From Ciborinia camelliae (taxonomy: Eukaryota; Ascomycota; Leotiomycetes; Helotiales; Sclerotiniaceae), in NCBI GenBank assembly GCA_025890175.1, contig JANPYM010000005.1:841085-905084 (forward strand): a stretch of 64,000 nucleotides of DNA. Direction: 5' to 3'. The notes below the pieces were generated by a model. It was given only the letters and a program-made list of their open reading frames with translations, did not search any database and was not told the DNA's origin. A program made the position numbers and the translations under genes. Positions 9,651-23,186 of this stretch are shown in pieces; the stretch's first letter is position 1; every line of letters begins with the position of its first letter.

Positions 9651-12600
9651 TTCCTCCCCGCCAATTTACGATTCATTCCAAACACCACCCTTTCGTGTCG
9701 TATCGTGTCGTATCGTATCGTATAATCTCGTCTCGTTGTTGATATGCCCCGACTCAATTATCAATAGGTATTCATATGTTGACCTTGAATCCGCCACTCG
9801 ACGGAGCTCCCGTCTCTCGTCCAACGATGCGTAGAATATGCAAACGCAAACGCAGAGATCAAACCAAATGCCCCCAAAAAAACAAGTCATAAACTTTCGT
9901 GTCCTCGTAGCAAGCAAGCAAACCAACTCACCAACTAACATTCCCTCTCCAAATCGCCCTCAAAAATGTAAACCAAAGCGCGGCAAAAGAAAAATCCAAA
10001 GAAAAGTATCCAAAACCCTCCATTTAATCATCCATACAATTATTGTACTCCCACTCCCACTCCCAAGGCTCGCGAAGTTACCAAAGATCGTACGTACGAT
10101 GAGTCTATGATCCGATCTTGAAAAGCGGTGACCTCTTTTAGTTCAGTTCAGTTCAGTTCAATTCGAATCAAATCAAATCAAATCAATCCATGCGAATTAC
10201 CTACCTGGTACATACGTACAGTACATACAGGACGTACAGTACAGTAGCTTCTCCAAGCTCGCACTCCAAACCCAAACCCAAGAATCGATGTAAATACCGA
10301 CCGGTACTGTTTGGTTGGTGGGACCATTCACGAACCAGTTTATTTTGACAGCGCTGTCACAGTCACAGTTCACAGTCACAGCAGACAGACAGACCCCCAT
10401 AAAAATAACCTTACCTTACAATTTTACCCTTCCATTCCAAGTTCCAAGTTCCAAGTTCCAAGTTCCAAGGTTAGGTACAACTTACATACCTACTTACATA
10501 CCTACATACATACCTACCTACCTACATACATATCACCCACCCAGCAATCAGTAGGTAACCCAGCAATCCTCCCGAAAACCCCACGACGGATCGTTCCATT
10601 CAGCCCATCCAGCCCATCCAGCCCATCCATTCAGCCCATCTCACCCATCCCACCCATCCAGCCCATTTACTGCAATCTACCATTCAAAAAGCGATTCCAA
10701 GCATGCAATTGGTCCACCCACCAAGCGCGAGAACACCATGTCCTTGGTGCTGGATTTTCATTTCATTCTCGTCTTGGGTAGGTAGGTAATATGCCATCCG
10801 GTTAAATGCAGGTACACTGTCCTGTCCTGTCCTGTCCTGTATCGATTCCGAACTTTCCTTTCCTAGATAGTATGTAGGTACCTAGGTACCTAGGTATCTA
10901 TAAATGGTTCGATTTCAACAATCCATCAAATCCATCAAATCCATCGATTATGTAAATCCATCATGGTTCACCAACCCCAACTCCCCAATCCCATCCACCA
11001 TCCACCATCCACCATCCACCATTCATCACGATCCGCCAACAAATAGTGCATGCATGCATCGAAAGCATAGAAAGTATAGAAAGCATCAAGATATGATAAA
11101 TACTAGCCTACTAGCTACCTAGCTACCTACCTATCCACCCACCCATCCTCAATCCCCCAAAACACGCCACCGGTAACTGGTACTTGAACCCCTCCTCCAA
11201 CTAAATGCAAGAAAAGCATCCCGAGGAGCGGTGTGGATGCTGTACCTTTACCTAGTACCTACCTACCTACATATCCATCCATGCATAACGATTTCACGAT
11301 GTACCTACCTACCTAGTATATATAAAAATCCATCAAATCCATCAACCATATTGCCTTGGCTTAAGATCATCTCCATCCATCTCCATCCTACCAAAATCCA
11401 TAGACCCAAAAAATCCAGATCCAGATCCAATTCCAGATTATATTACCTACCTACCTAGGTACCTACAAACCAGATGATACTCCAACTCCAACCTGACTCT
11501 AACCTTATAGATATCTACCTACTCAACATGCAATATCTATCTATCTATCCATCTCTCCTCTCTCCCGCCGCCGTTTGCCTTACCCCCCCTTTTTCTCTCT
11601 CTTTCCCTCCCATCTTCCATCTCCCATCTCTTATCTCGTTTATACTCTATCCTTTATCCTCTATCCTTTATATCCTTTATATCCTCCATATCCTTCATAT
11701 CCTTCATATCCTCCATATCCTCCATATCCTCCATATCCTTCATATCCTCTATATCCTCCATATCCTTCATATTCTTCATATCCTCTATATCCTTTATATC
11801 CTTTATATCCTTCATATCCTTTATATCCTCCATATCCTTTATATCCTTCATATCCTTCATATCCTCCATATCCTCCATATCCTCCATATCCTCCATATCC
11901 TCCATATCCTCCATATCCACCATATCCTCCATATCCACCATACCCATCCACCATATCCATCCATCCATACCTACCTCAAACTCAATCGATCGGATACTAC
12001 CTACATCACCTACATGACAGAACATAGGTACATACTCGGATCTTCTGATTTCCATCAATTGTTTATTCTCCATCAAGTACATCCATACTCTACTCTCCTA
12101 CATCCATACTCTACTCTTCTGCAGACTCACTCTACTCTCCTACATCCATACTCTACTCTCCTACTATATAAACAATTCAAAAATCTCGCCTCATTCTATT
12201 CCTCACCACAATTCACAATCCATACCGGCCCCAACCCAAGGTCCATTACATTTTCATGTTCATGTTCATGTTCATTGTTATTTTCATTTTCATTTCCCAA
12301 CTGGATACCGAAAAATCTTGCATTGTAGAGATCTAGTATATCCTAATATCCTAACATCCTAACATCCTAATCCACCAATAATCCAATCCCAATCAATATA
12401 CACAACTGACCGAACATAAACTTCATATATTTCCAGTCAACCATGTCTACCTACCCATGGGGGATAAAAAAAATCTCACGCTCTAGCATAGTAGTAGTAG
12501 TAGTAATAGTAGTATCCAAAAACCAACCCGCCCCCCCAGCCAACCAAATCACGAATCAATCAAATCCATCTATCAATCCCGTATTCCTTTTCTACGCCAC

Positions 12601-12665
12601 AAACATGGAAGCTGATATGCAATGAGTGCAGCGCGGTGAAAAAGCCCAAGCCATGCATGCGTAAT
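9651..12665. other. Gene-free spacer dominated by simple repeats
   Basis: About 3 kb of CT-rich and ACCTACCTA-rich sequence. Local repeats include TCGTATCGTG words at 9695-9722, AGTTC/AATCA repeats at 10140-10185, CCAAGTT repeats at 10436-10466, ACCTACATAC words at 10478-10560, CAGCCCATC words at 10596-10665 and the large array at 11645-11940. Open frames here translate to low-complexity peptides only. Confidence 0.65.
11645..11940. repeat. 9-bp TATCCTYYA minisatellite, about 32 copies
   Basis: Degenerate tandem array of CATATCCTC/CATATCCTT-type units. Because 9 is a multiple of 3, open frames exist through it on both strands (Tyr-Pro-rich, Gly-Tyr-rich and Met-Glu-Asp-rich). These are repeat artefacts. 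Confidence 0.95.
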
Positions 12666-14126
12666 CTAAACCTCAACTGTCTGTTCAATCCCACTAGGAA
12701 CGCCATTCAGCTTTCTCTTCTTTCCCAAAACCATGTTGTCGTCAGCATCCACAACCATTTCCTCCTTGACTTCCTCAACAGTATGATCATCACCCACAAC
12801 TTGCGATCCAGCAACTGTAGGGAATGGAGTAAGGACCGTGGTGATGTCACCCCACCATCTTTCACCGAATCTCTTGTACCAATCAACAGTGATGGCCATT
12901 CCATTCTCGAAACTAGTCTTTTGATCCCAGCCTAATTGTCTGAGTTTGGTTCCATCAACAGCATAGCGATGGTCGTTGAAAGGTCGATCTTGGGTATGCT
13001 TGACCCACTTATGGAGCTCAGCCTGGGTGCTGTGGGGAATGTTCAAGTACGTGAGTAATTTCGAACATAATGTCAAATTGGAAATCTCATCATATGATCC
13101 AACATTGTAGATCTGTCCCATGGTACCTTTGTGGAGAATGGTATCAAATGCGTCGGCTGCATCACCGGCGAAAAGATATCTTCTGGTAGGAGTTCCATCT
13201 CCATGTAAAACAACAGGTTGTCCACGTTGGAGCAAGCAGCTGAATTTGGGAATGATTTCTATTTCAGTTTGTCAGCTATGTAAATCAAAAATATGACCAA
13301 AGTTTACTCACTCTCTGGGTATTGATGTGGACCGTAAACATTGTTACTGCGTACAATAATCACAGGCAGCTTAAAGCTCTTTTGGTAGGAATGCACCAGC
13401 ATCTCTGCTGCTGCTTTGCTTGCGGCATAAGGATTTGTAGGTGCCAAAATGCTGGTTTCCAAAAGGTCATCATCGTCATCCTTGACCTCTCCGTAGACTT
13501 CGTCTGTGGAGATGTGGATGAACTTCTTGATCCCAACCTTTTTGGCACTCTCGAGAAGAACGTGGGTACCATAAACATTTGTGTGGGTAAAAGCATAAGA
13601 ATTGCCAAAACTCAAGTCTACATGAGATTGTGCTGCAAAATGAAAGATTGTATCAATGTTGTGTCGTTCCAGGCAGTCCATAACCTCCGATGGGTTGGTA
13701 ATGTCGCCGTGGTAGAAGGAGAAATTTCGCTTGTCATTGAGTGCTCTGGTATTGTTCAATGAAGCACAATAATCCAGTTTGTCAAATGACACAATATTGT
13801 ATGCATCGGGGTAGGTCAATGTCAAATGTCGTACCAGCCAACATGCACTAATAAAGATCAGAATTCCATCCTGTGCTGCACAAAGAAGTGTGTCCTTACA
13901 TGAACCCGGCTCCTCCTGTAATCATGATATTCTTAACATCTGGTAATGGCGTGAATTTGGTGCTTCCTGTAAGTATAGGAGCTTCCTTCCAAACGCCGAA
14001 ATCTTCGAAGAATTTGGTCTGCTCTCCATTGGCAGATGAGGGGGCTGTAAATGAGACGAATCAGTAACTATTCTCAACATTTTGACGGAGGACATTACTT
14101 GGAGGACTTGTACCGTGTGAAGCCAT
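12666..14126 (-). CDS. NAD-dependent nucleotide-sugar 4,6-dehydratase (UDP-/dTDP-glucose type)
   Basis: Predicted exons 14126-14099, 14044-13900, 13847-13312 and 13258-12666; 433 residues. It is an extended short-chain dehydrogenase: the Rossmann motif GGAGFI is at residues 53-58, the STDEVYGE signature at about 171-178, and the catalytic pair Tyr198/Lys202 in NPYAASK. The first reading frames join cleanly across each intron (for example CCAGAG-A/AA giving PEK-IIPKF). Family knowledge: such enzymes make the 4-keto-6-deoxy sugar; in Botrytis a UDP-glucose 4,6-dehydratase starts UDP-rhamnose synthesis, and the sequence fits that role. The partner epimerase/reductase is not in this window. The protein has an extra N-terminal 45 residues and a Glu/Asp/Val-rich tail of about 50 residues. 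A GDP-mannose or dTDP-glucose substrate cannot be excluded. Confidence 0.88.
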
Positions 14127-17088
14127 TGTGTCTGAAGGACCGTTTGCGGAAGTTCGAAAGTTCGAAGGGTCGATGGGGAAAAAAGTAGATGGTTGCAACT
14201 GATGGTAGATGAGAATGACTGATTGAGCAAAAACACAAGCAGATATTCCAGTCGTAAGAATGATAGCGCAAGGAGAGACCTGGAGGGTATCGAGGAGTTT
14301 TATTACAGGTGGCTGCAATAAGAAAAGCCTTGGCAAGGAATGTTTAAAACGGACGAAACGAAATCGCAAACGCAGGGAGATGTGAATATTATATTAACTT
14401 CCAAAAAGCAAGAGGTGCGACAGGTTGCGGAAGGTAGATTCCGGGCAAAAGAAGATCCAATCCTAAATAAGGCTATGCTGAGAAGTGAGTCGAGATTGGA
14501 TTGGTGAATGGTGGCATCTGCAGGGAGAGAGATGAGATTGGTGTTAAGGGAGATGAGGAGATGATGAGTGAGGATGGATAACCCTCATTGTCATGGATGC
14601 GATCTGATTTGCTTATATGATATGAATGGAAATGGAAATGGAATGGCTCGTCAGTACTAAGCGCATCCATGTCAGGTTTCCCTTCCCTTGCCTTTCCTAG
14701 GCTTGCTGAGGGTAAAAAGGTTTAGGGCGAACGCGGGCTGGGGTTAACCTGGGTGAGTGGATGTGTGGGTGGATGTGTGGGTGGGATGTATTCAGATGTC
14801 CAATGTTCAGAGCGAAACGATGAGTGAGTGGCAGAGTGAGAGTTGAGTGGCAGAGTGAGTGGCAGAGTGAGTGGCTCAGTGGCAGAGAACGCGTGCATGG
14901 ATCAGGATATGTTCCAATATTGATAAAGTGGAGTGGGAAAGTGTATACGAATTTCGAAATGGGCGAGGGACCTCCCACCACCAACCTTGTGGTACTGGTG
15001 AGTCGTGACCGTGTCCCGAATCACTAACTCGATGGTGTGGAAAAAAAAGGTATCACAGCGGGGAATGTGAGGGGAAATGGTCAACCATTGATAATTTGAT
15101 AAGTTGATAGATACCATGTTGATTGATGTGCACTGAAGTTGAAGGACGGCGGGCGTACGTACCGTACCTACCGTGGTGGGTAGGACTTGATTTACCTATA
15201 CCCATCAAAATTCAAATAGTCAAATAGTCAAATACATAGTCCTGAACCATGATACCTAACCATTATAAGATGGATTTATTACGTACCTCCCTCCGGCTAT
15301 CGAGTATATATTTGACAATATCTCATGATTCTGTGCTTTCTCGCTAGACGATTAATTAATGACCTTGGGTACGTACTAGGTACGTATATGAGAAGAATCA
15401 GGAGGAGGTACCTTAGGTACGGTATCGTCAGTGTACACTCTCACTCTCTCTCTCCTCTGTACATTGATAGAATAATCACAATCTCTCATGTCTGTCCCCA
15501 GTTCAAAGTTCATATCCGAACCCGAAAATCATGCAATCACGCACGCATTTTAATATCAGATAATAACACGTAAGAGCTTAATTTAATAAATCAATGGGCG
15601 GAAGCATGACGTACTAAATACTAAATACTAAATACTAATCATTAATCATTAACCCTTAATCATTAGCCCTTAACCCTTAATCCTTAATCCTTAATCCTTT
15701 TCATGCTTTAGTAGTGTGAGCGAGCAGTAGCATACAGTATACAGTCGGGAGATGCACGTTTCAATCTCGATTCTCTATCAATGGCTAAAAACCCTACCAA
15801 AACCCTACCAAAACCCCCCCTAGGAAAGTAAATTGTCCCAAGAGAATTCCAAGATATTCCAAATTTCCAAGATTTCTTGTAAAGTGTAATTCAACATCTC
15901 ACCCACAGTGCCCACCACCCAATGCCCATCATAATTCATTGTTAAAGTTTAAAAGGAAGGAGGAGGATCAATCCTGACCGAATCCCGACTTTATTATATC
16001 ATTTATATCGTTTATATCATGTACATGATCTATATGATCTATTATACTTTGGGATATATATCCAAGATGTATGTGGTATTATTTGATTTGAAATTAGATG
16101 TTTCTTCGTTTCTTCTTTTCCATCAGATCGACAATCGACTCGACGTTTCCCGTACGCGCGTATGTTTGACCGATCCGAGCCTACGAGAAGAAATCCTCGG
16201 AGGATCTAAAGGGACAGACTCTATCACGCTGGCTGGCCTCCAAACTGTCGGTCCACCCGAACTGGGAATATAAACTTTTAATGGTTACAGAATTTCAAAC
16301 CAAACGATACCGATTACGCGGTCTCATCGTGGTTCGATTCGAATAAGTGATGATGATCTAAACATTCCCCCTATATCCCAATCCTTCCCAAAGTTCCCAT
16401 GAGTCCGGAGAGTCGTTAACCCCCTTTCTTATAAGCCATGTGGCATGAGGAAAAGGAAATCTAAAACCAGGTACAGAGTACCTACCCTGGATACCCTACC
16501 GACATAGATAAGCTGGAGTTCATTTTTCCTTATCCGGTCTATGTGATATGATAACCTCCAGAGTCCAGACAGAGTTCAGCGTCCATTGATAGGTTCATAT
16601 ATGCTGTATCAAATTTCAATCCCATCGCACGCTGCATGAGCTACTCTAGAATACCCCTGTTTTCGTATGGGCTGTGGCATGTATTAGAATTAGTCCACCC
16701 ACCCAAGTGACCCAAAACGATCCCACCTGTTGTTTGCAGTGCTGAGTGCGGACTGTGGAGTTGTTTTAACTACTATAGGTACCTGGTACCCCAGTGATGC
16801 CAATAATAAATAATAATTCTGATGGGCTTTTTTATTTGACTGGTTCCTTCCACGCTGTCCCAGGGCTGCTTTCGATATCAAATTATTGAATTCGGATAAT
16901 CGTACCGTATGCAATGTACTCGTACTGATTTTCTTCAGGATTGAATGCATGCCATCCATCCATCCATCCATCCATCATACGAGTGAACTTTGATCCTTTC
17001 TGAATATCGTCTTCTAACCATATTCTTCTCTCAATCCAATCCAATCCAAGTCAAGCCAACATAGTCCCAAGATACCACAAGACACATC
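14127..17088. other. Divergent intergenic region, no gene seen
   Basis: About 3 kb between the start of the dehydratase (-) and the transporter (+), so it holds both promoters. It contains GTGAGTGGCAGA-type repeats near 14825-14885, TTAATCCTTAACCC-type degenerate repeats at 15630-15700 and CCAT repeats at 16945-16975. Small ORFs lack coding character. Confidence 0.6.
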
Positions 17089-18639
17089 ATGGCGGAAAGT
17101 TCAACAGGTCGTTCTGCTTCGGTGAGCTCTGCGTCAACAGAAGCCGAGAGATTCGATGATAAAACCGAAAAGCGTGCCTTGATGAGCTCACAGGATGAAG
17201 ACTACAAATTAAAAACCCCAGAAGATCTGGAAGTTATGGAAGAAGATATTGAGCGAGCAGAATTACTTGGTCCGCCACCAGAAGAGAAGGCAAAAGCACC
17301 GGAAAGTTCTGTCAGATCTTCAGTGATTTGGATGGTGGTAAATACATTGGCGACAATCGGTATCGTGAGTTTTCCAACATGTTGATTTTGTTCACGACAT
17401 ACCGAGTACCTACTAAGTACAATTTCTTAGGTCTTCACCAACAAAGCAATCTTTTCAGATCCTTCTTTGAAACTCGCACAACTCACATTCGCGGCCTTCC
17501 ATTTCACCGTAACATGGCTCACGCTTTACACATTGTCGCGACCTCGGTTTGCGATGTTTACGCCAAAAAGAATTGCAGTCAAGGACATCTTTCCGCTTGC
17601 CATTTCCATGGCATTGAACGTCATCTTACCGAATCTATCTCTTGCCTTTTCCACCGTTACTTTCTACCAAGTGGCTCGAATTCTACTGACGCCAACCGTC
17701 GCACTTATGAACTTCGTTTTATATCGATCAACATTACCTAGAAATGCGATATATGCGTTGGTACCAGCTTGCGTCGGAGTGGGAATGGTTTCATATTACG
17801 ATTCGCTACCCACGGCCGATGTGAATATCAAAACCACCAGTACATTGGGAGTAATTTTCGCATTCACCGGGATCTTCGCCAGTTCTCTCTACACGGTCTG
17901 GATCGCCAGTTATCACAAGAAATTGCAAGTAAACAGCATGCAGTTGTTGTTTAGCCAAGCACCATTGGCTGCTTTCATGTTGCTCTACGTTATTCCATTT
18001 GTAGACACCTTCCCCGTTTGGGGCGAGGTACCGGTAAATCGATGGGTGATGATTTTCATGGTATGTTATGTCAAAGTCTCGTAGACTCGTATATGCAAAT
18101 GTCTTTGTCGTGTTAGATTTAAGCTAATCTCGTTCCCAGTCTGGTTTCTTCGCCTGCATCATCAATATGTCGCAATTCTTCATCATCGCTCAGACGGGTC
18201 CCGTTTCCAGTACTGTTGTCGGGCATGTAAAAACATGTTCAATTGTTGCTCTTGGATGGATGACATCTGGACGTGCTGTCGGTGACAAATCAGTAATTGG
18301 AGTTTTTATTGCCATTGCTGGAATCGTTGCGTAAGTTATTCTTTTCTTCTCCCCCTCTTTCTGTTTTTCCTCCAACCAATTTTTATTTCGACTATTTTTC
18401 GGGGAACCCAACCGGACATTCTTGGCAGGGCGGCCAGCACCCGACCCGACACATCATGCCGTTTTCTATGCATTCCTTAGTTTCGAGCTATTTTAAAGTC
18501 CGTTCCCTAAAGGCCGTTTCCGAACTCGAAGTCGTAATCCCTTCTTATTGGATGCATCCCAACATCCAACAGTTGACTAACAAAAATCTCTTGTATCAGA
18601 TATTCCATGGTGATGCTGAAACACAAAGCACCTAAATGA
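17089..18639 (+). CDS. Drug/metabolite superfamily transporter, TPT/SLC35E-like
   Basis: Predicted exons 17089-17364, 17431-18060, 18140-18330 and 18600-18639; 378 residues. The first 80 residues are hydrophilic and acidic (cytosolic); from residue 80 on there are about ten hydrophobic segments, starting SVIWMVVNTLATIGIVFTNK. Sequence landmarks of the triose-phosphate/nucleotide-sugar transporter family include VIWMVVNTLATIGIVFTNKA at the first helix, the helix ARILLTPTVALMNFVLY and late in the protein VSSTVVGHVKTCSIVALGW. The last exon is only 40 nt (YSMVMLKHKAPK) behind a 269-bp intron, but its reading frame and dilysine-like end fit the family; a C-terminal KHKAPK could act in ER/Golgi sorting (inference). 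The substrate is unknown. It lies divergent to the nucleotide-sugar dehydratase, which is suggestive but not proof of a shared pathway. Confidence 0.87.
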
Positions 18640-19040
18640 TGAAGATATATATATATATATATATATATCGCTTAGTCCCTTCCACACTTTCCCCATCATG
18701 TCATGAAGAATTTTTAAAGAATCCACGACCCTCACATCTACATCCACATCACGTTTCGGACTCGGAGGATAGGTTACAGTTACAGTCGATGGGTGATTAT
18801 CCATCCGAAGAATTAATTGGATTGTGTACTCGATGGCACCTGCTGTACCTTCTTCCGTTGGTGAAATGTTACATTACACTACATTACATTACATTACATT
18901 ACATGACGAAGCATTGTTGACAAGCGGGGTGGCTACCAACATCTCCCTACATATGGATATGCGGAGGTCTTCTTAGGTACCTAGGTCTTATTCTTATTGG
19001 GATCCTCAACAAACAATCATTGAATGGTTGAGTCCATACA

Positions 19041-19112
19041 TCTATCTATCTATCTATCTATCTATCTATTCTATCTATCTATCTATCTATCTATCCTATC
19101 TATCTATCTATC
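19041..19112. repeat. TCTA tetranucleotide microsatellite
   Basis: About 17 TCTA units with a few interruptions (ATTC and CCTA variants). Confidence 0.95.
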
Positions 19113-19377
19113 CTATCTGTTCCTCTCACTCTCTCTCACGCACACATTGTTCCATTAGATTTAACTTAACGTCCGGATCGCGCTTCCGGCGGGGTTGGAA
19201 AATTCCTCTCGGCTCTTGTATTGTATTGTATCACTGTATCGTATTTTTGCATTTCCATTAGAGCGTTGGTTTTTATTATCTGTTTTATTTTTTTTATATC
19301 TTTTTATCTTTTATCTCTATCTTTCGTTTTCCTCATTTGATTTTTATTTTGGGGGGGCTAGGGGGGGGGGGGGTTTA

Positions 19378-19387
19378 NNNNNNNNNN
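19378..19387. other. Assembly gap of 10 N with duplicated flanks
   Basis: The sequence left of the gap (from about 19337: tttgatttttattttggggg, then ctag and a run of 13 G) is repeated directly right of it, where the second G-run is 19 long. The two copies differ mainly in homopolymer length, which explains why an assembler did not merge them. Confidence 0.88.
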
Positions 19388-19859
19388 TTTGATTTTTATT
19401 TTGGGGGGGCTAGGGGGGGGGGGGGGGGGGGTTTATTTATGGTTGGTTGGTTGGTTGATTGGTTTATGCAGAGCAGAGCAGAGAAGAATAGAATGATAGA
19501 ACGATACCAAATATGATAATGCATTATTATTACATACCGGTACCTACCTATACATAGGTACTTTATCTAGCGATAGAATCTTAGCGATAGAAATATAGCA
19601 ATAGAAATTTAGCAATAGAAATTTAGTGATAGATACCTATCTACGCCAAATAAAATAAAATAAAATACCTAGGTAACCAACCTCATTAATTAATTAATTA
19701 AGGTAACTCTGGCTAACTACACGTCACTGGTTTTGAAGGTTGGATTTGTTTGGTTTTGGATGGGATTTGGGGTTGGGATGGGATTTTGATAGGTTCTTCG
19801 ATTTAAAAAAATATTTCTACTTTTTTTTTGATTGATTGAAATTTGGGGTTTGGTTGGTG

Positions 19860-20065
19860 TTACCTATGATAGACGATGATGGACTATGAAAGCCTATGAA
19901 AGCCTATGAAAGCATGTATAATAGCCTATAAAAGAAAGCCTATAATAACATACATAATAGCCTATAATAGCCAGTAGATATCTGAGCCTATGATGGACTA
20001 TGATAGTTTATAATAGCCTATGATAACATACATGATAGCATATGATAGCCTATAATAGCCTATGA
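19860..20065. repeat. Degenerate AGCCTATRATA tandem array
   Basis: Many copies of words such as agcctatgaa, agcctataat and acatacataat in loose tandem order; the unit is about 10-11 bp and strongly degraded. Confidence 0.75.
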
Positions 20066-23000
20066 AAGGCAAGGTAGTATCAGCAAGACAATATAACAAA
20101 ACACAACACAATACAATACACCTGCACACTTACTAATTACTTCATCGGCTAATTAATTGCTAGACTGAACTCAACTGGACTCGACTCGCTCGGGTATTAT
20201 CAACTTGGAAAATTAGTCGTCTATTGTATGTATGTATGCGAAATCTCACTCTATCTTATCAGAGGTACGGTATCTCCCCCTGGGGCTAAGGGGAGAAAAA
20301 TGTCTTGTGTTCCTTGCTTTAGTTGATTTAGTTTGAGTTTGAGTTTTAGTTTTTGTTGATTTACCTAGGTAAGTGAGACAGGAACGCCGCGTCTTCAGCT
20401 GACATGATATTACATGATATTACATGACATGACATTGAATATTGATTGATGGATGGATGATGGATAGATCATGGTGGCGCGCGTGGTGTTATTTTTATTT
20501 TGGGGGGATTTTTTTGGCTAGCTACCTACCTAGGTATCTAGGTGTGCTGTTCACATAGATTAGATTTATAGATATTTTTCTTTCTTTCTTTCATTCTTTT
20601 TGCTTGCCCTTGTATTTTTTGGTTGTTGTTATTTAACTCTATAGGTTACCTAGCTTACTCTATGTATGATCAATAGGTAGGTAGGTAGGTATGTGTATGG
20701 TGGCTGGCTGGCTTATTTGGGGAAACTTGGGTGTTATGCGAATGTGTATATGGATGTGTATATGATATAGTAGGTAAATAAAGAAAAGTCGATATCTCAT
20801 TTACAACTCCATAGGTATGAGACAGACAGATAGATTGGGGGTTTTTTTATAGTTAGTTACAGCTGTGGCGTTCTCTCTCTCTCTCTCTCTACTTTTTTTG
20901 GGGGACTTATGGCTTGCGAGTTATGGCTTCCGAGTGATAGCTCTGATTTTTGAGAAAGGGGTCTCAAAGCTCCAGGAGGTTATTTCTTGGAATAATAATT
21001 TATGCTTAAGCTGCCAGGCCAGGAAGAAGAAGTTCACGTTGACTTGCTTCTTTTGGGAGATGTATATCGTGATATTTTTAGATATAGCTTATGCTGTATG
21101 TGACTGTGTATATGGCTGAATGGATCTACAGTAGACATAAGGGTTCATTGAACTTGATGATCGCATTAAGGTGTCGTAGGAGCATATCGAAGTCTGAAGA
21201 TGGATTTGAGTGAGAACCTTGAGTTCGAGATAGAGCTTGGATATTTGGATTTTGATCGGGGTTGAGGTAATGGTGGTAATGTATATATGTTAGAGTAGAT
21301 GTCACCGCGTTACTGTAAATCTGAGTTAGGAGTGGAGAAGAAAATATTTGGAGTTTGCATGAGGGGGAGAATCACCTACTAGTAATTACAGCAGGCAAGG
21401 CAGTCCACCCGTACCTAATTTGTATCGTTGGCAAAGTCGTTGCCTTTCTGGGGGTCATCAGTGAGCCAGGAAGTTATCGAATTGATGTGTTAATATTGCC
21501 ATATATCTTGGGTTCATTTTAATTCGTGACGGAATGTCTCTTACATCTCGTGTACTTCCCGCTATAGCTCCAGCCGGAAAAACTGTAGCGAGTTGGCAGA
21601 AGTAATGGTGAAGATTCAATTTCATGATGCATACCTGAAGTTTTCAATGGGCCTGTTTCCAGGACACAGCAATGCCGGGTAAAATGTATCCTATTCTTAC
21701 CAGTCATGGCACCGGCGAAAAAGGGTCGAGAAACTTAACTCCGTCGTGCAATTGAAGCACTGCGAAGTGACTTTTGTTATCTGTGAGCATATTGTATGAT
21801 TTTCCAAAGGAAATTCTACCCTTGACATCAAAACTGTACAAATAGAGCCGCCTTTATACATGAACAGGATTGCCGTGTGCAGATACGATTTTCTGATCCA
21901 GTGACTGAGTGTCTGAGATCAATAGGTTTTTATAATCTGGCAGAACTGTGATGACATTATCAGCATGATTCGTGATGTTTCTCAGATCAAAGTAAGGAGC
22001 TGCTGACCAGAAGTGATGAGCCCCTGGTTCCAGACTTGTCGTCGTGGATCAAGCATTATCTTGTCTCGAGTTGTGGCTAGTGATACTCGAGGGATAAAAA
22101 TATCGTACCAAGGAAATTTATTGCAACACCCTCGAGTATAGAAGCAGCTTGAGCCTTAAAGACTGACAATTCATTCGGCCTTATTTCAAGGTGAGAGAGT
22201 CTTCATGGTGACCTTGAAGGGAAATAATCGATTTAATCTACCTGTCCTAACAAAGGTGACTGTTGCATCAAAATATAACCCTAACCCTATATGCCAGAGC
22301 TGGGATATCCTCGCCATGAAAGGTCCTGGATCATGATATAAAAGATGTCAGAAAGTTCGATATATCATCATACTAGATGGGAGACAGACAGCGTAGAAGC
22401 AATCAAAATCGAAGTAAACTTTATGGCAATCATTGCCTCAGAAAGCAAATATAGAGAAGAGAATATAGAGAAGGGCCCAAAGTGACAACACTGAAACAAT
22501 ACATGTGCCTGGATATGATGTTCCCCTCGAATGAAGAACAAAAGATGGGATCCCGTAGCTGCTACAACAAACCGAGAAACCAAGTAACAAACATTTTCGG
22601 TCGAAGTTCAAAGTAAGGAAAAGGTACATCACTTTATGCCTTAAAGCTCAAGCCATATGGGAGTAAAATTAGCATGTCCATTTCGGTCCTCCTTTCCTGC
22701 AGAATATTTCTCTCCCATCTTTTTGATAGTCACGGTATGATGATGGTATGGCACAAGGGACTACCTACGCCTTGTCGGTTGGGCACGCCTTACTATGGAC
22801 GCACAAAGGCATACAACTGAGACTCTGCGCTGCATTTGGTGGATACTTGTCACACCCCCACGGAAATCACCATTTGTGAAGTTGTTTCAAGGGACATTTC
22901 ATCCTCGCCATATCACATGACACATCGTGTGGGTATGAGTTGCACTGGATTGGCTATCATGTGATAGCCAACACATGATAACCAATCGGTCATGGCATAA

Positions 23001-23186
23001 TCCAGTCGAATAAAAATGATCCATTGGAAAATATGCATGTATATTGGGAATCAAGATACATATGCTGTGCCTCACTACCTCAAGATGCTCAGAATTATCT
23101 TACCCCCCGACTGAATATTTTCAAACTTCCAGCAAACACATCGTTTCTCACGCACACGCTCGCCGTCAAAATTCGACTTTGTGAAA

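Larger units (their letters stand above)
18640..23186. other. Long gene-free spacer
   Basis: About 4.5 kb with no convincing gene. It holds an AT dinucleotide run (18643-18668), ACATT repeats (18876-18903), TCTA repeats (19041-19112), a 10-N gap in G-runs, a degenerate AGCCTATRA array (19860-20060) and many CCTAGGTA words. From 21,400 to 23,150 the sequence is less repetitive, but no domain was recognised in any frame. It could include decayed sequence. Confidence 0.55.

Noticed and set aside
11474..12328. Several long open frames on both strands over the TATCCTYYA array
   Set aside because: The 9-bp repeat makes every frame open; translations are Ile-Leu-His, Tyr-Pro or Met-Glu-Asp repeats.
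21519..21707. Minus-strand frame reading MTGKNRIHFTRHCC
   Set aside because: No family match from memory and no flanking coding sequence; insufficient to call a gene relic.
22277..22292. Telomere-like taaccctaaccct
   Set aside because: Only two units, internal, and not next to any subtelomeric feature.
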